This document shows positions 15,115 through 20,385 of a stretch of DNA of 20,385 bases, piece by piece. Each line of letters begins with the position of its first letter. Within the stretch, counting starts at the first letter, position 1. The DNA lies in the IMG/VR virus record IMGVR_UViG_3300006042_000055, positions 1 through 20,385 of that record; one strand, 5' to 3'. Made by a program: the position numbers and the translations under genes. The notes under the pieces are model-generated. The model ran no database searches and was not told where the DNA came from. It saw only the letters and a program-made list of their open reading frames with translations. This DNA is from a virus.

Positions 15115-15371
15115 GCCGCTGCCCTCCCGTGCTTGCCGCCATAGGGATTGGGCGCCTTGTCCAGGATCAGATCGAAACCGCTGAATTGATGAGTACGGCT
15201 GACCGACAGGCGGCTGGTGATGGACAGGACTTCGCGAGTGAACTCGTCGTCGCGATCGGCGTTGGCGCGGATTGCATGCCAGGCATGCCACCCCGAACAG
15301 CCCAGGACGATGCCGATCGGCTTTTTCGGTGCCGCCAACATCGCAGCGACAATGTCGGACATGATCGTCAT
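15111..15371 (-). CDS. Hypothetical protein, 86 residues
   Basis: An 86-residue protein (MTIMSDIVAAMLAAPKKPIG...) that includes a CSGWHAWHAIRANADRD segment with paired Trp and His residues, and a Gly/Lys-rich tail. I do not recognise the family. ATGA overlaps join it to the 106-residue gene upstream (15371) and the 74-residue gene downstream (15114). The His and Cys residues could bind a metal, but no established motif is visible. Confidence 0.65.
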   Translation of the reverse strand: MTIMSDIVAAMLAAPKKPIGIVLGCSGWHAWHAIRANADRDDEFTREVLSITSRLSVSRTHQFSGFDLILDKAPNPYGGKHGRAAA

Positions 15372-15688
15372 GCCCGCACCCAGTCGATGCTGAGATTTTC
15401 GTCCAGATGCTCGCGGACATGCTCTTCCCAGTCGATCAAGGCATCGACGGCGTCGTCATGGCCGACCTCGATATGCGCCCGTGCCGGGTCGATCTCGGGG
15501 ACCCGCAAGCCAACCTGATCGCCGAAATCGTGCAGGACGGTCTGATCCCGGACCACACCCAACAGCCCGGCGATCGCGTCGGCGCCATGTGCGGTGCAGA
15601 CCATGATCGAGCCATCCGGCTCTTCGCGATGCGGCAGGAACTCGATCAGGCCACTGGCCCAAACGATCATGGTGCGAACGCTATTCAT
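15368..15688 (-). CDS. Hypothetical acidic protein, 106 residues
   Basis: A 106-residue acidic protein: MNSVRTMIVWASGLIEFLPH, then CTAHGADAIAGLLGVV, then a long acidic section with HIEVGHDDAVDALIDWEEHVRE. It is coupled by ATGA overlap to the methyltransferase gene upstream (15688). It does not resemble a known family that I can name. High acidity in a small phage early protein is often seen in DNA mimics or anti-restriction proteins, but there is nothing specific here. Confidence 0.68.
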   Translation of the reverse strand: MNSVRTMIVWASGLIEFLPHREEPDGSIMVCTAHGADAIAGLLGVVRDQTVLHDFGDQVGLRVPEIDPARAHIEVGHDDAVDALIDWEEHVREHLDENLSIDWVRA

Positions 15689-16389
15689 GCGGCCATCTCC
15701 AGTTGAGCACGCACGCCGACGCGACGCAGATCGAAGTCACGGTCGATCTTCTTCTGCTCGGCGGTGCGGGGCGGAATGATGCGGGTGATGGTGTCGGTAG
15801 CGGGCTGGCGCGTGTCCCAGACATACCAGGCATAGTCGGTCTTCCCGCGCTTCCAGGCGGTCAGCTTGCCGGTTTTGGGATCGCGACGCGCGAGCGCATC
15901 GCCGGGCGGCATCGAGGGCCGATCGCAGAACTCCAGGATAAAGCGCGGCGGGTATTCCCGAGCGAACAGCGGATAGCGCTTTTCGCTGGCGCGCCAGCGG
16001 ATTGGCAGCAGCGCGCAGACCAGGCCGTCAGCAAGCATCAGGGCACGGCGAACGCAGCGCTCGGCGATGTCCGGCTTATAGCCATAGGGCGGGTTGAACA
16101 CGATGTTCAGCCGCCCCATCCGCTCCATCAGGTGGACCTGCTGGCCAAGGAAATCATGCTCGCCCATGAACAGCCGGCGCGGATCGTTCGACCAACGATC
16201 GACCAGATCGGTGCCGACAGCATTGAACCCCGCGACAGAGAAGGCAGTTGGGATGGTGCCCAGCCCGCAGCACGGGTCCCAGATTGTCGCGTGAGGATCG
16301 AAATCGACCATCTTCATCAGCGCGCGGACGGTCCATGTCTGTTCGACATACCAGTCTTGCGGGTGGCGATCAGGGCTGTCGGGCGTCAT
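15685..16389 (-). CDS. Orphan DNA N6-adenine methyltransferase-like protein
   Basis: A 234-residue protein with the SAM-dependent N6-adenine methyltransferase motifs in order: motif I DPCCGLG (38-44), the acidic residue D61 at the end of the next strand, and motif IV NPPY (99-102). It has no separate target-recognition domain of typical size, and no endonuclease gene is beside it, so it is likely an orphan enzyme for phage DNA modification or anti-restriction. This is comparable in purpose to Mu's Mom but unrelated to it. It overlaps the upstream zinc-binding protein gene (ATGA at 16389). The target sequence cannot be read from the protein. Confidence 0.85.
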   Translation of the reverse strand: MTPDSPDRHPQDWYVEQTWTVRALMKMVDFDPHATIWDPCCGLGTIPTAFSVAGFNAVGTDLVDRWSNDPRRLFMGEHDFLGQQVHLMERMGRLNIVFNPPYGYKPDIAERCVRRALMLADGLVCALLPIRWRASEKRYPLFAREYPPRFILEFCDRPSMPPGDALARRDPKTGKLTAWKRGKTDYAWYVWDTRQPATDTITRIIPPRTAEQKKIDRDFDLRRVGVRAQLEMAA

Positions 16390-16742
16390 GCCTGCTCTCC
16401 ATCCCGCATGCGGAAGCGGAAGGAGGCGTCGGCGCCGCCCTTGATATAGCCGGATGCATAGCGCGGCACGGCATGGGCCGGCACCGATTGCTTGCTCAGA
16501 TAATCCCAGCAGGCCTGATAGGCTTCCTGGTACTCGCGGTTGATGCGCAGTTGATCATCCAACTTGGTCCGCCCCTTGCGAGCGTCCATCGCCGCGCGCC
16601 AGGTGGCCCACAGATCGTCGCGCAGCTTTTTCGGCAGGGACCGATAATGGCCCAGGCAGAAGATGTGGCCGGTGCCGACAATCTCGCCGCAACCCTCGGC
16701 CGCGCAGCGGACATCATGCTTGCTGAAGGAACGGCGGATCAT
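16386..16742 (-). CDS. Hypothetical protein with Cys-rich zinc-finger-like N-terminus
   Basis: A 118-residue protein with a Cys/His cluster at the N-terminus (CAAEGCGEIVGTGHIFCLGH, residues 12-31; C-x4-C then C-x2-H), suggesting a zinc-binding knuckle. A helical, basic middle section follows (LPKKLRDDLWATWRAAMDARKG), and the C-terminus ends RFRMRDGEQA. I do not recognise the family. The ATG at 16742 overlaps the stop of the upstream gene (ATGA), so I preferred it to a longer frame from 16784. The neighbouring methyltransferase suggests an early DNA-related role. Confidence 0.75.
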   Translation of the reverse strand: MIRRSFSKHDVRCAAEGCGEIVGTGHIFCLGHYRSLPKKLRDDLWATWRAAMDARKGRTKLDDQLRINREYQEAYQACWDYLSKQSVPAHAVPRYASGYIKGGADASFRFRMRDGEQA

Positions 16743-17482
16743 GCGCGCTTCCCCATGAAGATTTCGAAGACCAAGCGGCCCCACTGGATCACCAGCACGC
16801 GGCCATCGAACTCGTCGTCATTAAGATCGAGGCCGACCGTCATGCTCGGCAGGATACCGATGCACGGGAGCCAGCTGGGCCAGCGGCGGCACGGCGCCTC
16901 TCGGTCGCAGTTGGTGAACCTGCTATCGTCGATCGACTCGATTGCGGGGGATGCAGATGTCGCTGACGAATTACGTGTATTGGTCTCGCTCAATCGTAGC
17001 TGAATTGATGGAACTGCTGACGGATGAAGACCGTGTTCGGGTGCAAGCGATAGTCGAGGAGAATAGTCAGAGCCGCGCGTGGCAGGACGTTCGCCGACAG
17101 GACATTGACGCGGCTGTCCGCTTTCTGTCTGAGACACCGGCGAAACGATCTGCACGATGGCAGAAGCTGCATCCCGACGAACGCCTTGTTTTGTGGCTTC
17201 GTGCGCGTTCTCTGGGGCTTCAATCAGCCAATGCAATAGCCCTTGCAGAGCGCGTCGCGGATATCGAGGGGATGGGATATCGCGATGCGCTTCGAGATAC
17301 CGCTCGATATGTTCTTCAATTCGACTTGCTCCCTCAACCAGAAGAGTTGTGGGGTTCAGCGCCCGGTGAAGAGCACTGACCAGGAAGCCGGGTCGGTACA
17401 GGGGGGCAAGGCTGCTGAGCGCAAGGCGGCGATTAAGCCGCGCTTTCGCCGCAGTCGGATTTTCGAAACCGACGCGCTTCAT
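16739..17482 (-). pseudogene. Early gene apparently interrupted by a plus-strand insertion
   Basis: One open frame of 247 codons runs through, joined by ATGA overlaps to the ParB-like gene (17482) and the next gene (16742). Only the two ends look coding: residues 1-34 ([20 protein letters not shown]...) and the last 55-60 (from about REAPCRRWPSW, then TVGLDLNDDEFDGRVLVIQW). The middle is exactly antisense to a plus-strand ORF, and its third codon positions correspond to that ORF's second positions, which are poor in GC, quite unlike neighbouring genes. I infer an ancestral protein of about 90-95 residues split by about 450 bases of foreign DNA. The fortuitous open frame could still give a 247-residue fusion. 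Which reading is right cannot be proved here. Confidence 0.45.
16957..17379 (+). CDS. Opposite-strand accessory gene (candidate moron), unknown function
   Basis: A 140-residue protein on the plus strand within an otherwise minus-strand early operon. It is mostly helical and has no recognised domain (MSLTNYVYWSRSIVAELMEL; then AWQDVRRQDIDAAVRFLSET; then KLHPDERLVLWLRARSLGL). In its first 42 codons about 62% of third positions are G or C, clearly below the neighbouring phage genes, while the second positions look like those of a true gene. ATG 16957 has a GGGGG ribosome-site-like run 6 bases upstream; an upstream TTG (16942) and ATG (16951) are possible. Position and base use suggest a lysogenic-conversion gene. 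No convincing promoter or terminator was found. Confidence 0.6.
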   Translation: MSLTNYVYWSRSIVAELMELLTDEDRVRVQAIVEENSQSRAWQDVRRQDIDAAVRFLSETPAKRSARWQKLHPDERLVLWLRARSLGLQSANAIALAERVADIEGMGYRDALRDTARYVLQFDLLPQPEELWGSAPGEEH

Positions 17483-18756
17483 GCGTCACCGCCCTTGCCG
17501 GCCAGGCCGATCTTCTTGGCCAGCTGGCGGCGTTCCTCGGCCTTGTTCGGCGCGACCATGGGATAGTCGACAGGCAGCTGCCATTTCGCCAGATAGGCCT
17601 CGGCCGTCAGTTGGTGATGCGTCGACAGGTGGCGCTTGAGCATGGTCAGCTTCTCGCCGCATTCCAGGCAGGCGATATGATCCGGCTTCACTGACGCGCG
17701 GATCGCTACGGCCGGGACCGGCTTTTCCTCGACGGGAGCAGGAGCAGGCGCGCGCGGCGCATCCAGCCCCTCTTCCGCGATCCGCGCGTCCAGTGCCGCC
17801 CGCATCGCCAGCAAGGCGCTGGGCTTCAGCGTCTTCACGATCTCGGGTGCGATCCGCGCCTGGTCGCCGGCCGACAGGCGGTCGAGGTTCGACGTGGCGT
17901 TGTTCATATACTTGGTCGCGCCGGTCGGGGTCGCACTCGCCTTGGGCGTCGACAGGCCCAGCCCGTCCATCGCTTCGGCAAGCGTCATGTCGGGCGTTGC
18001 AACGAGGCTTTCGATCAGCGCCTTGCGATCGCTAAGATCGCCAATCTCGGCAATCGCGCGCAGCGCGGAGGCGTTTTCGCCCACAGTCGGGTGCGTCGCT
18101 AGGCCGCGCCAGAGGTTCGGAAATGGCACGATCAGGGCGCGATGGAGGGCGAGGTCGTCGCGGATCGTCCGCTTCGACAAGCCCACTGCTTCGGCGGTGC
18201 TTTCCTGCCACCCATATACGGTGGCAAAGCTTGCCGCCGTATGATCGGCTTCTACATCGTTCAACGTTTCGTCACGTTCGACGCCCGCCGCCTTCGCCTT
18301 CACCGCATCCCAGCGCGCGCGGATAGCAATCTGCTCTGGCGACAGGTCGCCATGCTGTTCCTTGAGACGCGCTTCGGCGGCGTCCGCGATGGCGCGCACG
18401 AAGCTTGACCGCTCCAAAGGGCTGCGCGATGGCCGGGCCGCATTTTCCATCGCCTCGATCTGAAGCGCGTCGGCGCCGGCCTCGACTGCGATCGCATCGA
18501 TCAAGGTCAATCCGACCATGCGCGCGCCTTCCAGCCGGTGATGGCCCGCGATCAGGGTCCACGGCGCAGCAGCGCGCGGGCCACTGGCACGCACGATAAT
18601 CGGCACGATCTGCCCATCTTCTGCCATGAGCTGGCCCAGCGCCTGGGCTTTGTCGGGATGGAAGGCGCCCAGACGGTCGCCAATCAGGATTTCGTTCGGG
18701 GATAGCGCCATCACGGCGCCAGCCGTTTCCACGACGGACTTTGGTGCGGTGGCCAT
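17479..18756 (-). CDS. ParB-like nuclease-domain protein fused to a Ros/MucR zinc finger
   Basis: A 425-residue protein with two recognisable parts. The N-terminal part (about 10-110) is a ParB/Srx-type domain, with the core [18 protein letters not shown] and a following [14 protein letters not shown] segment. The middle (about 110-330) is helical with an HTH-like KRTIRDD region. The C-terminal part (about 355-420) is a Ros/MucR zinc finger, C363-x2-C366-x9-H376 with H380/H381, followed by [20 protein letters not shown] and AKKIGLAG, the classical Ros tail. Such proteins may control early transcription or segregate or protect DNA. The start ATG at 18756 has GGAGG 10 bases upstream, 2 bases after the Ner-like stop. 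Confidence 0.88.
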   Translation of the reverse strand: MATAPKSVVETAGAVMALSPNEILIGDRLGAFHPDKAQALGQLMAEDGQIVPIIVRASGPRAAAPWTLIAGHHRLEGARMVGLTLIDAIAVEAGADALQIEAMENAARPSRSPLERSSFVRAIADAAEARLKEQHGDLSPEQIAIRARWDAVKAKAAGVERDETLNDVEADHTAASFATVYGWQESTAEAVGLSKRTIRDDLALHRALIVPFPNLWRGLATHPTVGENASALRAIAEIGDLSDRKALIESLVATPDMTLAEAMDGLGLSTPKASATPTGATKYMNNATSNLDRLSAGDQARIAPEIVKTLKPSALLAMRAALDARIAEEGLDAPRAPAPAPVEEKPVPAVAIRASVKPDHIACLECGEKLTMLKRHLSTHHQLTAEAYLAKWQLPVDYPMVAPNKAEERRQLAKKIGLAGKGGDA

Positions 18757-18758
18757 GT

Positions 18759-19028
18759 TTATCGGGCCTCCGCATTTTGACGGTGCGCTTCCGCAGTTTC
18801 GGAATTATGGTCCAACATTATGGACTCATCGACCAACATTCCATCGCGCTTGGCCCGGACCATTTCCGCTCGGACCAGCTTGGCAACGGGGCCGTTTGGA
18901 CGGCCGCGAAGCCAGTCCACTACCGCTTGGTATTTGACGCCCTTCTTGGCGGCGAACTTCCGCACGCTGCCGTGCCGCTTCCGCAAAGCGGCTTTTATGT
19001 CCTCCCGCTGGGGAGATTGAACAAGCAT
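18759..19028 (-). CDS. Ner-like DNA-binding regulator
   Basis: An 89-residue protein with the helix-turn-helix pattern of the Mu Ner family: [34 protein letters not shown]. In Mu, Ner lowers early transcription and represses the c gene. The open frame runs upstream to 19079, but the early promoter -10 lies at 19064-19069, so starts there would not be transcribed. The ATG at 19028 has GAGG at 8-base spacing and overlaps the repressor ATG in a CATG; ATG 19046 lacks a ribosome site. The C-terminal tail (about 60-89) contains an operator-like palindrome in its DNA (18810-18825). Confidence 0.82.
   Translation of the reverse strand: MLVQSPQREDIKAALRKRHGSVRKFAAKKGVKYQAVVDWLRGRPNGPVAKLVRAEMVRAKRDGMLVDESIMLDHNSETAEAHRQNAEAR
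18810..18840. promoter_or_regulatory. Candidate repressor operator near the end of the Ner-like gene
   Basis: GTCCAACATTATGGAC (18810-18825) has the same 16-base layout as the operator at 19050-19065, GTCCA-N6-TGGAC. A second copy of the half-site, GACCAACATT, starts 21 bases later (18831-18840), two helical turns away. It could control transcription of the ParB-like gene or bind repressor co-operatively with the operators at 19049-19087. Confidence 0.45.
18974..18996 (+). terminator. Terminator-like hairpin upstream of the repressor start
   Basis: GCCGCTT (18974-18980) and AAGCGGC (18986-18992) form a perfect 7-base stem with a 5-base loop, followed by TTTT (18993-18996) on the plus strand. 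It lies 31 bases before the repressor ATG and inside the Ner-like coding sequence. It could end plus-strand transcripts before the repressor, or act as an attenuator; chance in coding DNA cannot be excluded. Confidence 0.4.
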
Positions 19029-19734
19029 GTCTAAAGCCTCGGTCATTGGGTCCAACAAATTGGACCATAAAGATGACATCTTGGACCGTCAAGCTCCCGC
19101 TGCGTTTGGAGAGCGACTGCGCTCGCGCGCAGCCGAAATTGGCATTGGAATGGCCGAAATCGGCCGTTCTTCAGGCGTAAAAAAGCAATCGATGTCGGGT
19201 TATTGGAACGGCGAACGCCTGTGTGGGTCCGACAAATTGTTCGCATTGTCCGATACATTGCGCGTCAACGCGCGATGGTTGATATCTGGTGAAGGGCCGA
19301 AGAGCGGGGGCGACCTAATTGCGGTCGAGGATGCCGATTGGGAGCAGGTCCCGTTCTTCGACCTGCGCAACATAACTGACACTGGTAAGGGTGAGCCGCT
19401 ATCCTGGACGCCGTTCCGGAAGGATTGGCTCAATCGAGCGCTTGGAACATCCTTCGATCTGTATTTAGTGCGCCTACTGTCCGACTACCGCAGCAGAAAC
19501 GGCGACCGTGACCTTTATGAAGATGACATCGTCTTCGTACGAGAAATCACGCCGGGCGAGCTTCAGGATGGACATGTGGTAATTTGGAGGCGCGACCAGT
19601 CTCTGAAGGTGGCACGCTTCGCCTTGAGCCGCCGCGATCGCGATGAGGACGACGTGATTTATCCCGAGGAAGTCAGCGATGATCAATTCGTACCGGTTTG
19701 CCGAATTTACGGCAGATACATACAGCGAATGTGA
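19027..19734 (+). CDS. Phage repressor, XRE helix-turn-helix with S24-like C-terminus
   Basis: A 235-residue lysogeny repressor. The N-terminal XRE domain spans about 27-80 (FGERLRSRAAEIGIGMAEIG, then SGVKKQSMSGYWNGERL). The C-terminal half (about 105-232) has the LexA/S24 fold pattern, with S152 near the position of the catalytic Ser. The Lys position is occupied by A196 (LKVARF where LexA has TVKRL), so self-cleavage is doubtful. The ATG at 19027 has GGGGAG 11 bases upstream; an alternative TTG at 19081 would exclude the operators from the gene but has no ribosome site. It is divergent from the Ner-like gene and convergent with the lipoprotein gene, 1 base apart. Confidence 0.88.
   Translation: MSKASVIGSNKLDHKDDILDRQAPAAFGERLRSRAAEIGIGMAEIGRSSGVKKQSMSGYWNGERLCGSDKLFALSDTLRVNARWLISGEGPKSGGDLIAVEDADWEQVPFFDLRNITDTGKGEPLSWTPFRKDWLNRALGTSFDLYLVRLLSDYRSRNGDRDLYEDDIVFVREITPGELQDGHVVIWRRDQSLKVARFALSRRDRDEDDVIYPEEVSDDQFVPVCRIYGRYIQRM
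19049..19087. promoter_or_regulatory. Repressor operators overlapping the early promoter
   Basis: GGTCCAACAAATTGGACC (19049-19066) is a perfect palindrome with 7-base arms. A further half-site TTGGACC (19081-19087) lies exactly 21 bases from the TTGGACC at 19060-19066. The palindrome overlaps the -10 element and the half-site lies in the spacer and next to the -35 element of the early promoter, so a bound repressor would block it. The sites are inside the 5' part of the repressor ORF. Confidence 0.7.
19064..19092 (-). promoter_or_regulatory. Early promoter (Pe) reading left into Ner and the early genes
   Basis: On the minus strand the -35 element TTGACG (19087-19092) and the -10 element TATGGT (19064-19069) are separated by 17 bases, the optimal spacing. 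Transcription would start near 19055-19058 and read the Ner-like gene, whose ATG is at 19028 with its GAGG site in between. This is the best sigma-70-type promoter seen in the window. Confidence 0.7.
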
Positions 19735-19735
19735 A

Positions 19736-19984
19736 TTAATATGACGCTGACAAGCAATTGATGTCAGAGCGCAATTTCCATTCTTTGTACTTCTCTTCCT
19801 GTCGATCCTCAAGGTAGGCTTCGGCTACAGCTTTACCTTGCGCACAAAGTTCGCGATCGCGTTCTTTGCCGGGGAACCTAGCAGTCTGGCGATCAACGAT
19901 ATCGTACTTTTCCTCTTCCTTCGCTCCAGCGCTGGAGCAGCCGGCGGCGAGCAGGCTCAAGGAAAGGATCACGATGCTGCGCAT
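19736..19984 (-). CDS. Small lipoprotein, possible lysogenic-conversion gene
   Basis: An 82-residue lipoprotein precursor with a typical signal peptide (MRSIVILSLSLLAAGC) and lipobox LAAGC, giving Cys16 as the lipidated residue. The mature part is charged (EEEKYDIVDRQ, then ELCAQGKAVAEAYLEDRQEEKYKEW) and contains two further Cys residues (in ELCAQ and DINCLS) that could pair. The ATG at 19984 has AGGAG 8 bases upstream; the longer open frame starts before a sensible signal peptide. Between repressor and presumed phage end, it may be a lysogen-expressed surface or exclusion protein. A host origin is not excluded. Confidence 0.75.
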   Translation of the reverse strand: MRSIVILSLSLLAAGCSSAGAKEEEKYDIVDRQTARFPGKERDRELCAQGKAVAEAYLEDRQEEKYKEWKLRSDINCLSASY

Positions 19985-20020
19985 GGAAAGCACTCCTACG
20001 ATTCGCGTCATCCTATCGCG

Positions 20021-20034
20021 ACAAAAGTAAAACA
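20021..20034. other. Tentative phage left terminus
   Basis: Mu-type ends begin 5'-TGT reading inward. On the minus strand the sequence TGTTTTACTTTTGTCGCG begins at 20034 and carries two direct copies of CTTTTGT offset by 11 bases (ACAAAAG on the plus strand). It lies between the last phage-like gene and the host-like promoter, where an end is expected. No second end is available for comparison, so this is only a candidate. Confidence 0.2.
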
Positions 20035-20087
20035 AAAGCGTCCCATTGTCGGACCGCGCGGGCGCCATGTTCCAGTTTGACTATTAT

Positions 20088-20102
20088 GTTCTCTTTATGT
20101 TC
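20088..20102 (+). promoter_or_regulatory. LexA box (alphaproteobacterial type) upstream of the YozE-like gene
   Basis: GTTC-TCTTTAT-GTTC is a perfect GTTC-N7-GTTC direct repeat, the established alphaproteobacterial LexA site. A -35-like TTGACT lies just upstream (20077-20082), and the downstream ATG is 42 bases away. A short GC hairpin, CCGAC/GTCGG (20114-20127), sits between the box and the ribosome site. The gene is therefore likely SOS-controlled. Confidence 0.7.
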
Positions 20103-20143
20103 TCATCCGTCTGCCGACCCGAGTCGGTGGATGGAGGAATGAT

Positions 20144-20385
20144 ATGGAACATGCAGACCCGTCCCAGTTCGCTAGCGCCAAGAAGCCGCCCTTTGGCCAA
20201 TGGCTGATCGAACAGGAAAGCGAGATGGCGCGATCGGCGAACTGGCGAAGCACGCAAAGGCTGATCGCAGCTTTCCCAGGACCGGCACCGTCAAGGATGT
20301 CTGGAAGCGGCTCAACACCATGCAGGTGGAAGGCGACCTCTATGACGCCATGGAGGAAGCCGAGCTGGATTACTTGGCGCTATGA
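20144..20385 (+). pseudogene. YozE SAM-like protein gene with apparent 1-nt frameshift
   Basis: From ATG 20144, with a strong GGAGG 6 bases upstream, the frame reads MEHADPSQFASAKKPPFGQW-LIEQE and then degenerates. The family continuation RDGAIGELAKHAKADRSFPR and onward to DAMEEAELDYLAL lies in another frame, ending at the TGA at 20383-20385. A single missing A in the AAA run at 20217-20219 would restore EQEKRDGAIGELA. The reconstructed protein (about 80 residues) resembles the small YozE_SAM_like family. It may be a real mutation, a sequencing undercall in a homopolymer, or programmed slippage, in falling likelihood; a gene caller would start the second half at ATG 20200. This is probably host DNA beyond the phage. 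Confidence 0.65.

Larger units (their letters stand above)
1..20034 (-). mobile_element. Mu-like transposable prophage, partial (left end to head genes)
   Basis: The gene order from right to left is repressor, Ner-like, transposase A, ATPase B, GemA, Mor, endolysin, Rz/Rz1, gp25, gp26, gp27, gp28, gp29, gp30, gpG. This is the order of phage Mu, with extra genes inserted. Transposase A carries a full DDE catalytic triad and the late genes are open, so the element may be functional. The right boundary is uncertain: I placed it at an ACA at 20032-20034 because Mu-type ends read TGT inward, but only one end is in the window and no target duplication can be tested. The left part (protease, capsid, tail) lies outside the window. 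Confidence 0.93.

Noticed and set aside
17406-17440. GCGGC/GCCGC stem after the plus-strand moron as its terminator
   Set aside because: It is short, followed by only three T residues, and lies in codons that encode the N-terminus of the minus-strand gene.
19079-19081. Long form of the Ner-like protein starting at 19079
   Set aside because: That start lies upstream of the -10 element of the early promoter and has no well-spaced ribosome site.
19747-19767. CTGACA/TGTCAG stem between repressor and lipoprotein as a bidirectional terminator
   Set aside because: The stem is only 6 bases, lies within the lipoprotein coding end, and has no T-run on either side.

Overview
The window is most of the left and central part of a Mu-like transposable prophage (Saltoviridae/Mu type) in a GC-rich alphaproteobacterium, most likely a sphingomonad. 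Evidence for the host: high GC and strong GC3 bias, a Ros/MucR-type zinc finger, an alphaproteobacterial LexA box (GTTC-N7-GTTC) at the right edge, and a flanking host-type gene of sphingomonad flavour. Nearly all phage genes are on the minus strand, so the phage map reads from right to left.

Right edge (about 19.7-20.4 kb): a host-like YozE-type gene behind a LexA box, with an apparent 1-nt frameshift; a small lipoprotein gene; and somewhere in 19985-20143 probably the phage left terminus. Lysogeny switch (18.76-19.73 kb): a plus-strand XRE/S24-like repressor divergent from a minus-strand Ner-like protein. Their start codons overlap in one CATG. A consensus-like early promoter (TTGACG-N17-TATGGT) and palindromic GTCCAA operators lie inside the 5' part of the repressor ORF.

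Early region (18.76-9.44 kb, minus strand): a ParB-like/Ros zinc-finger fusion, a run of small translationally coupled genes including an N6-adenine methyltransferase, then transposase A and the ATPase B, a small membrane protein, a DnaA-domain-IV-like protein, GemA, another small membrane protein and a Mor-type activator. One early gene (17482-16739) looks split by a lower-GC plus-strand gene (16957-17379), a candidate moron.

Late region (9.4 kb to 1, minus strand): lysis genes (SAR-type GH24 endolysin, a basic membrane protein, and Rz with Rz1 embedded in another frame), then Mu-order head genes: gp25-like, gp26-like, two accessory genes, gp27-like small terminase, an extra gene, gp28 large terminase, gp29 portal, a 32-aa membrane peptide, gp30 MuF protein with a C-terminal toxin-like nuclease domain, and gpG. 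The phage continues leftward out of the window (protease, capsid and tail are not seen). Most junctions are ATGA or TGATG overlaps, implying long polycistronic, translationally coupled transcripts. There is no gene-free stretch longer than 300 bases, and I saw no rRNA, tRNA, CRISPR array or insertion sequence.
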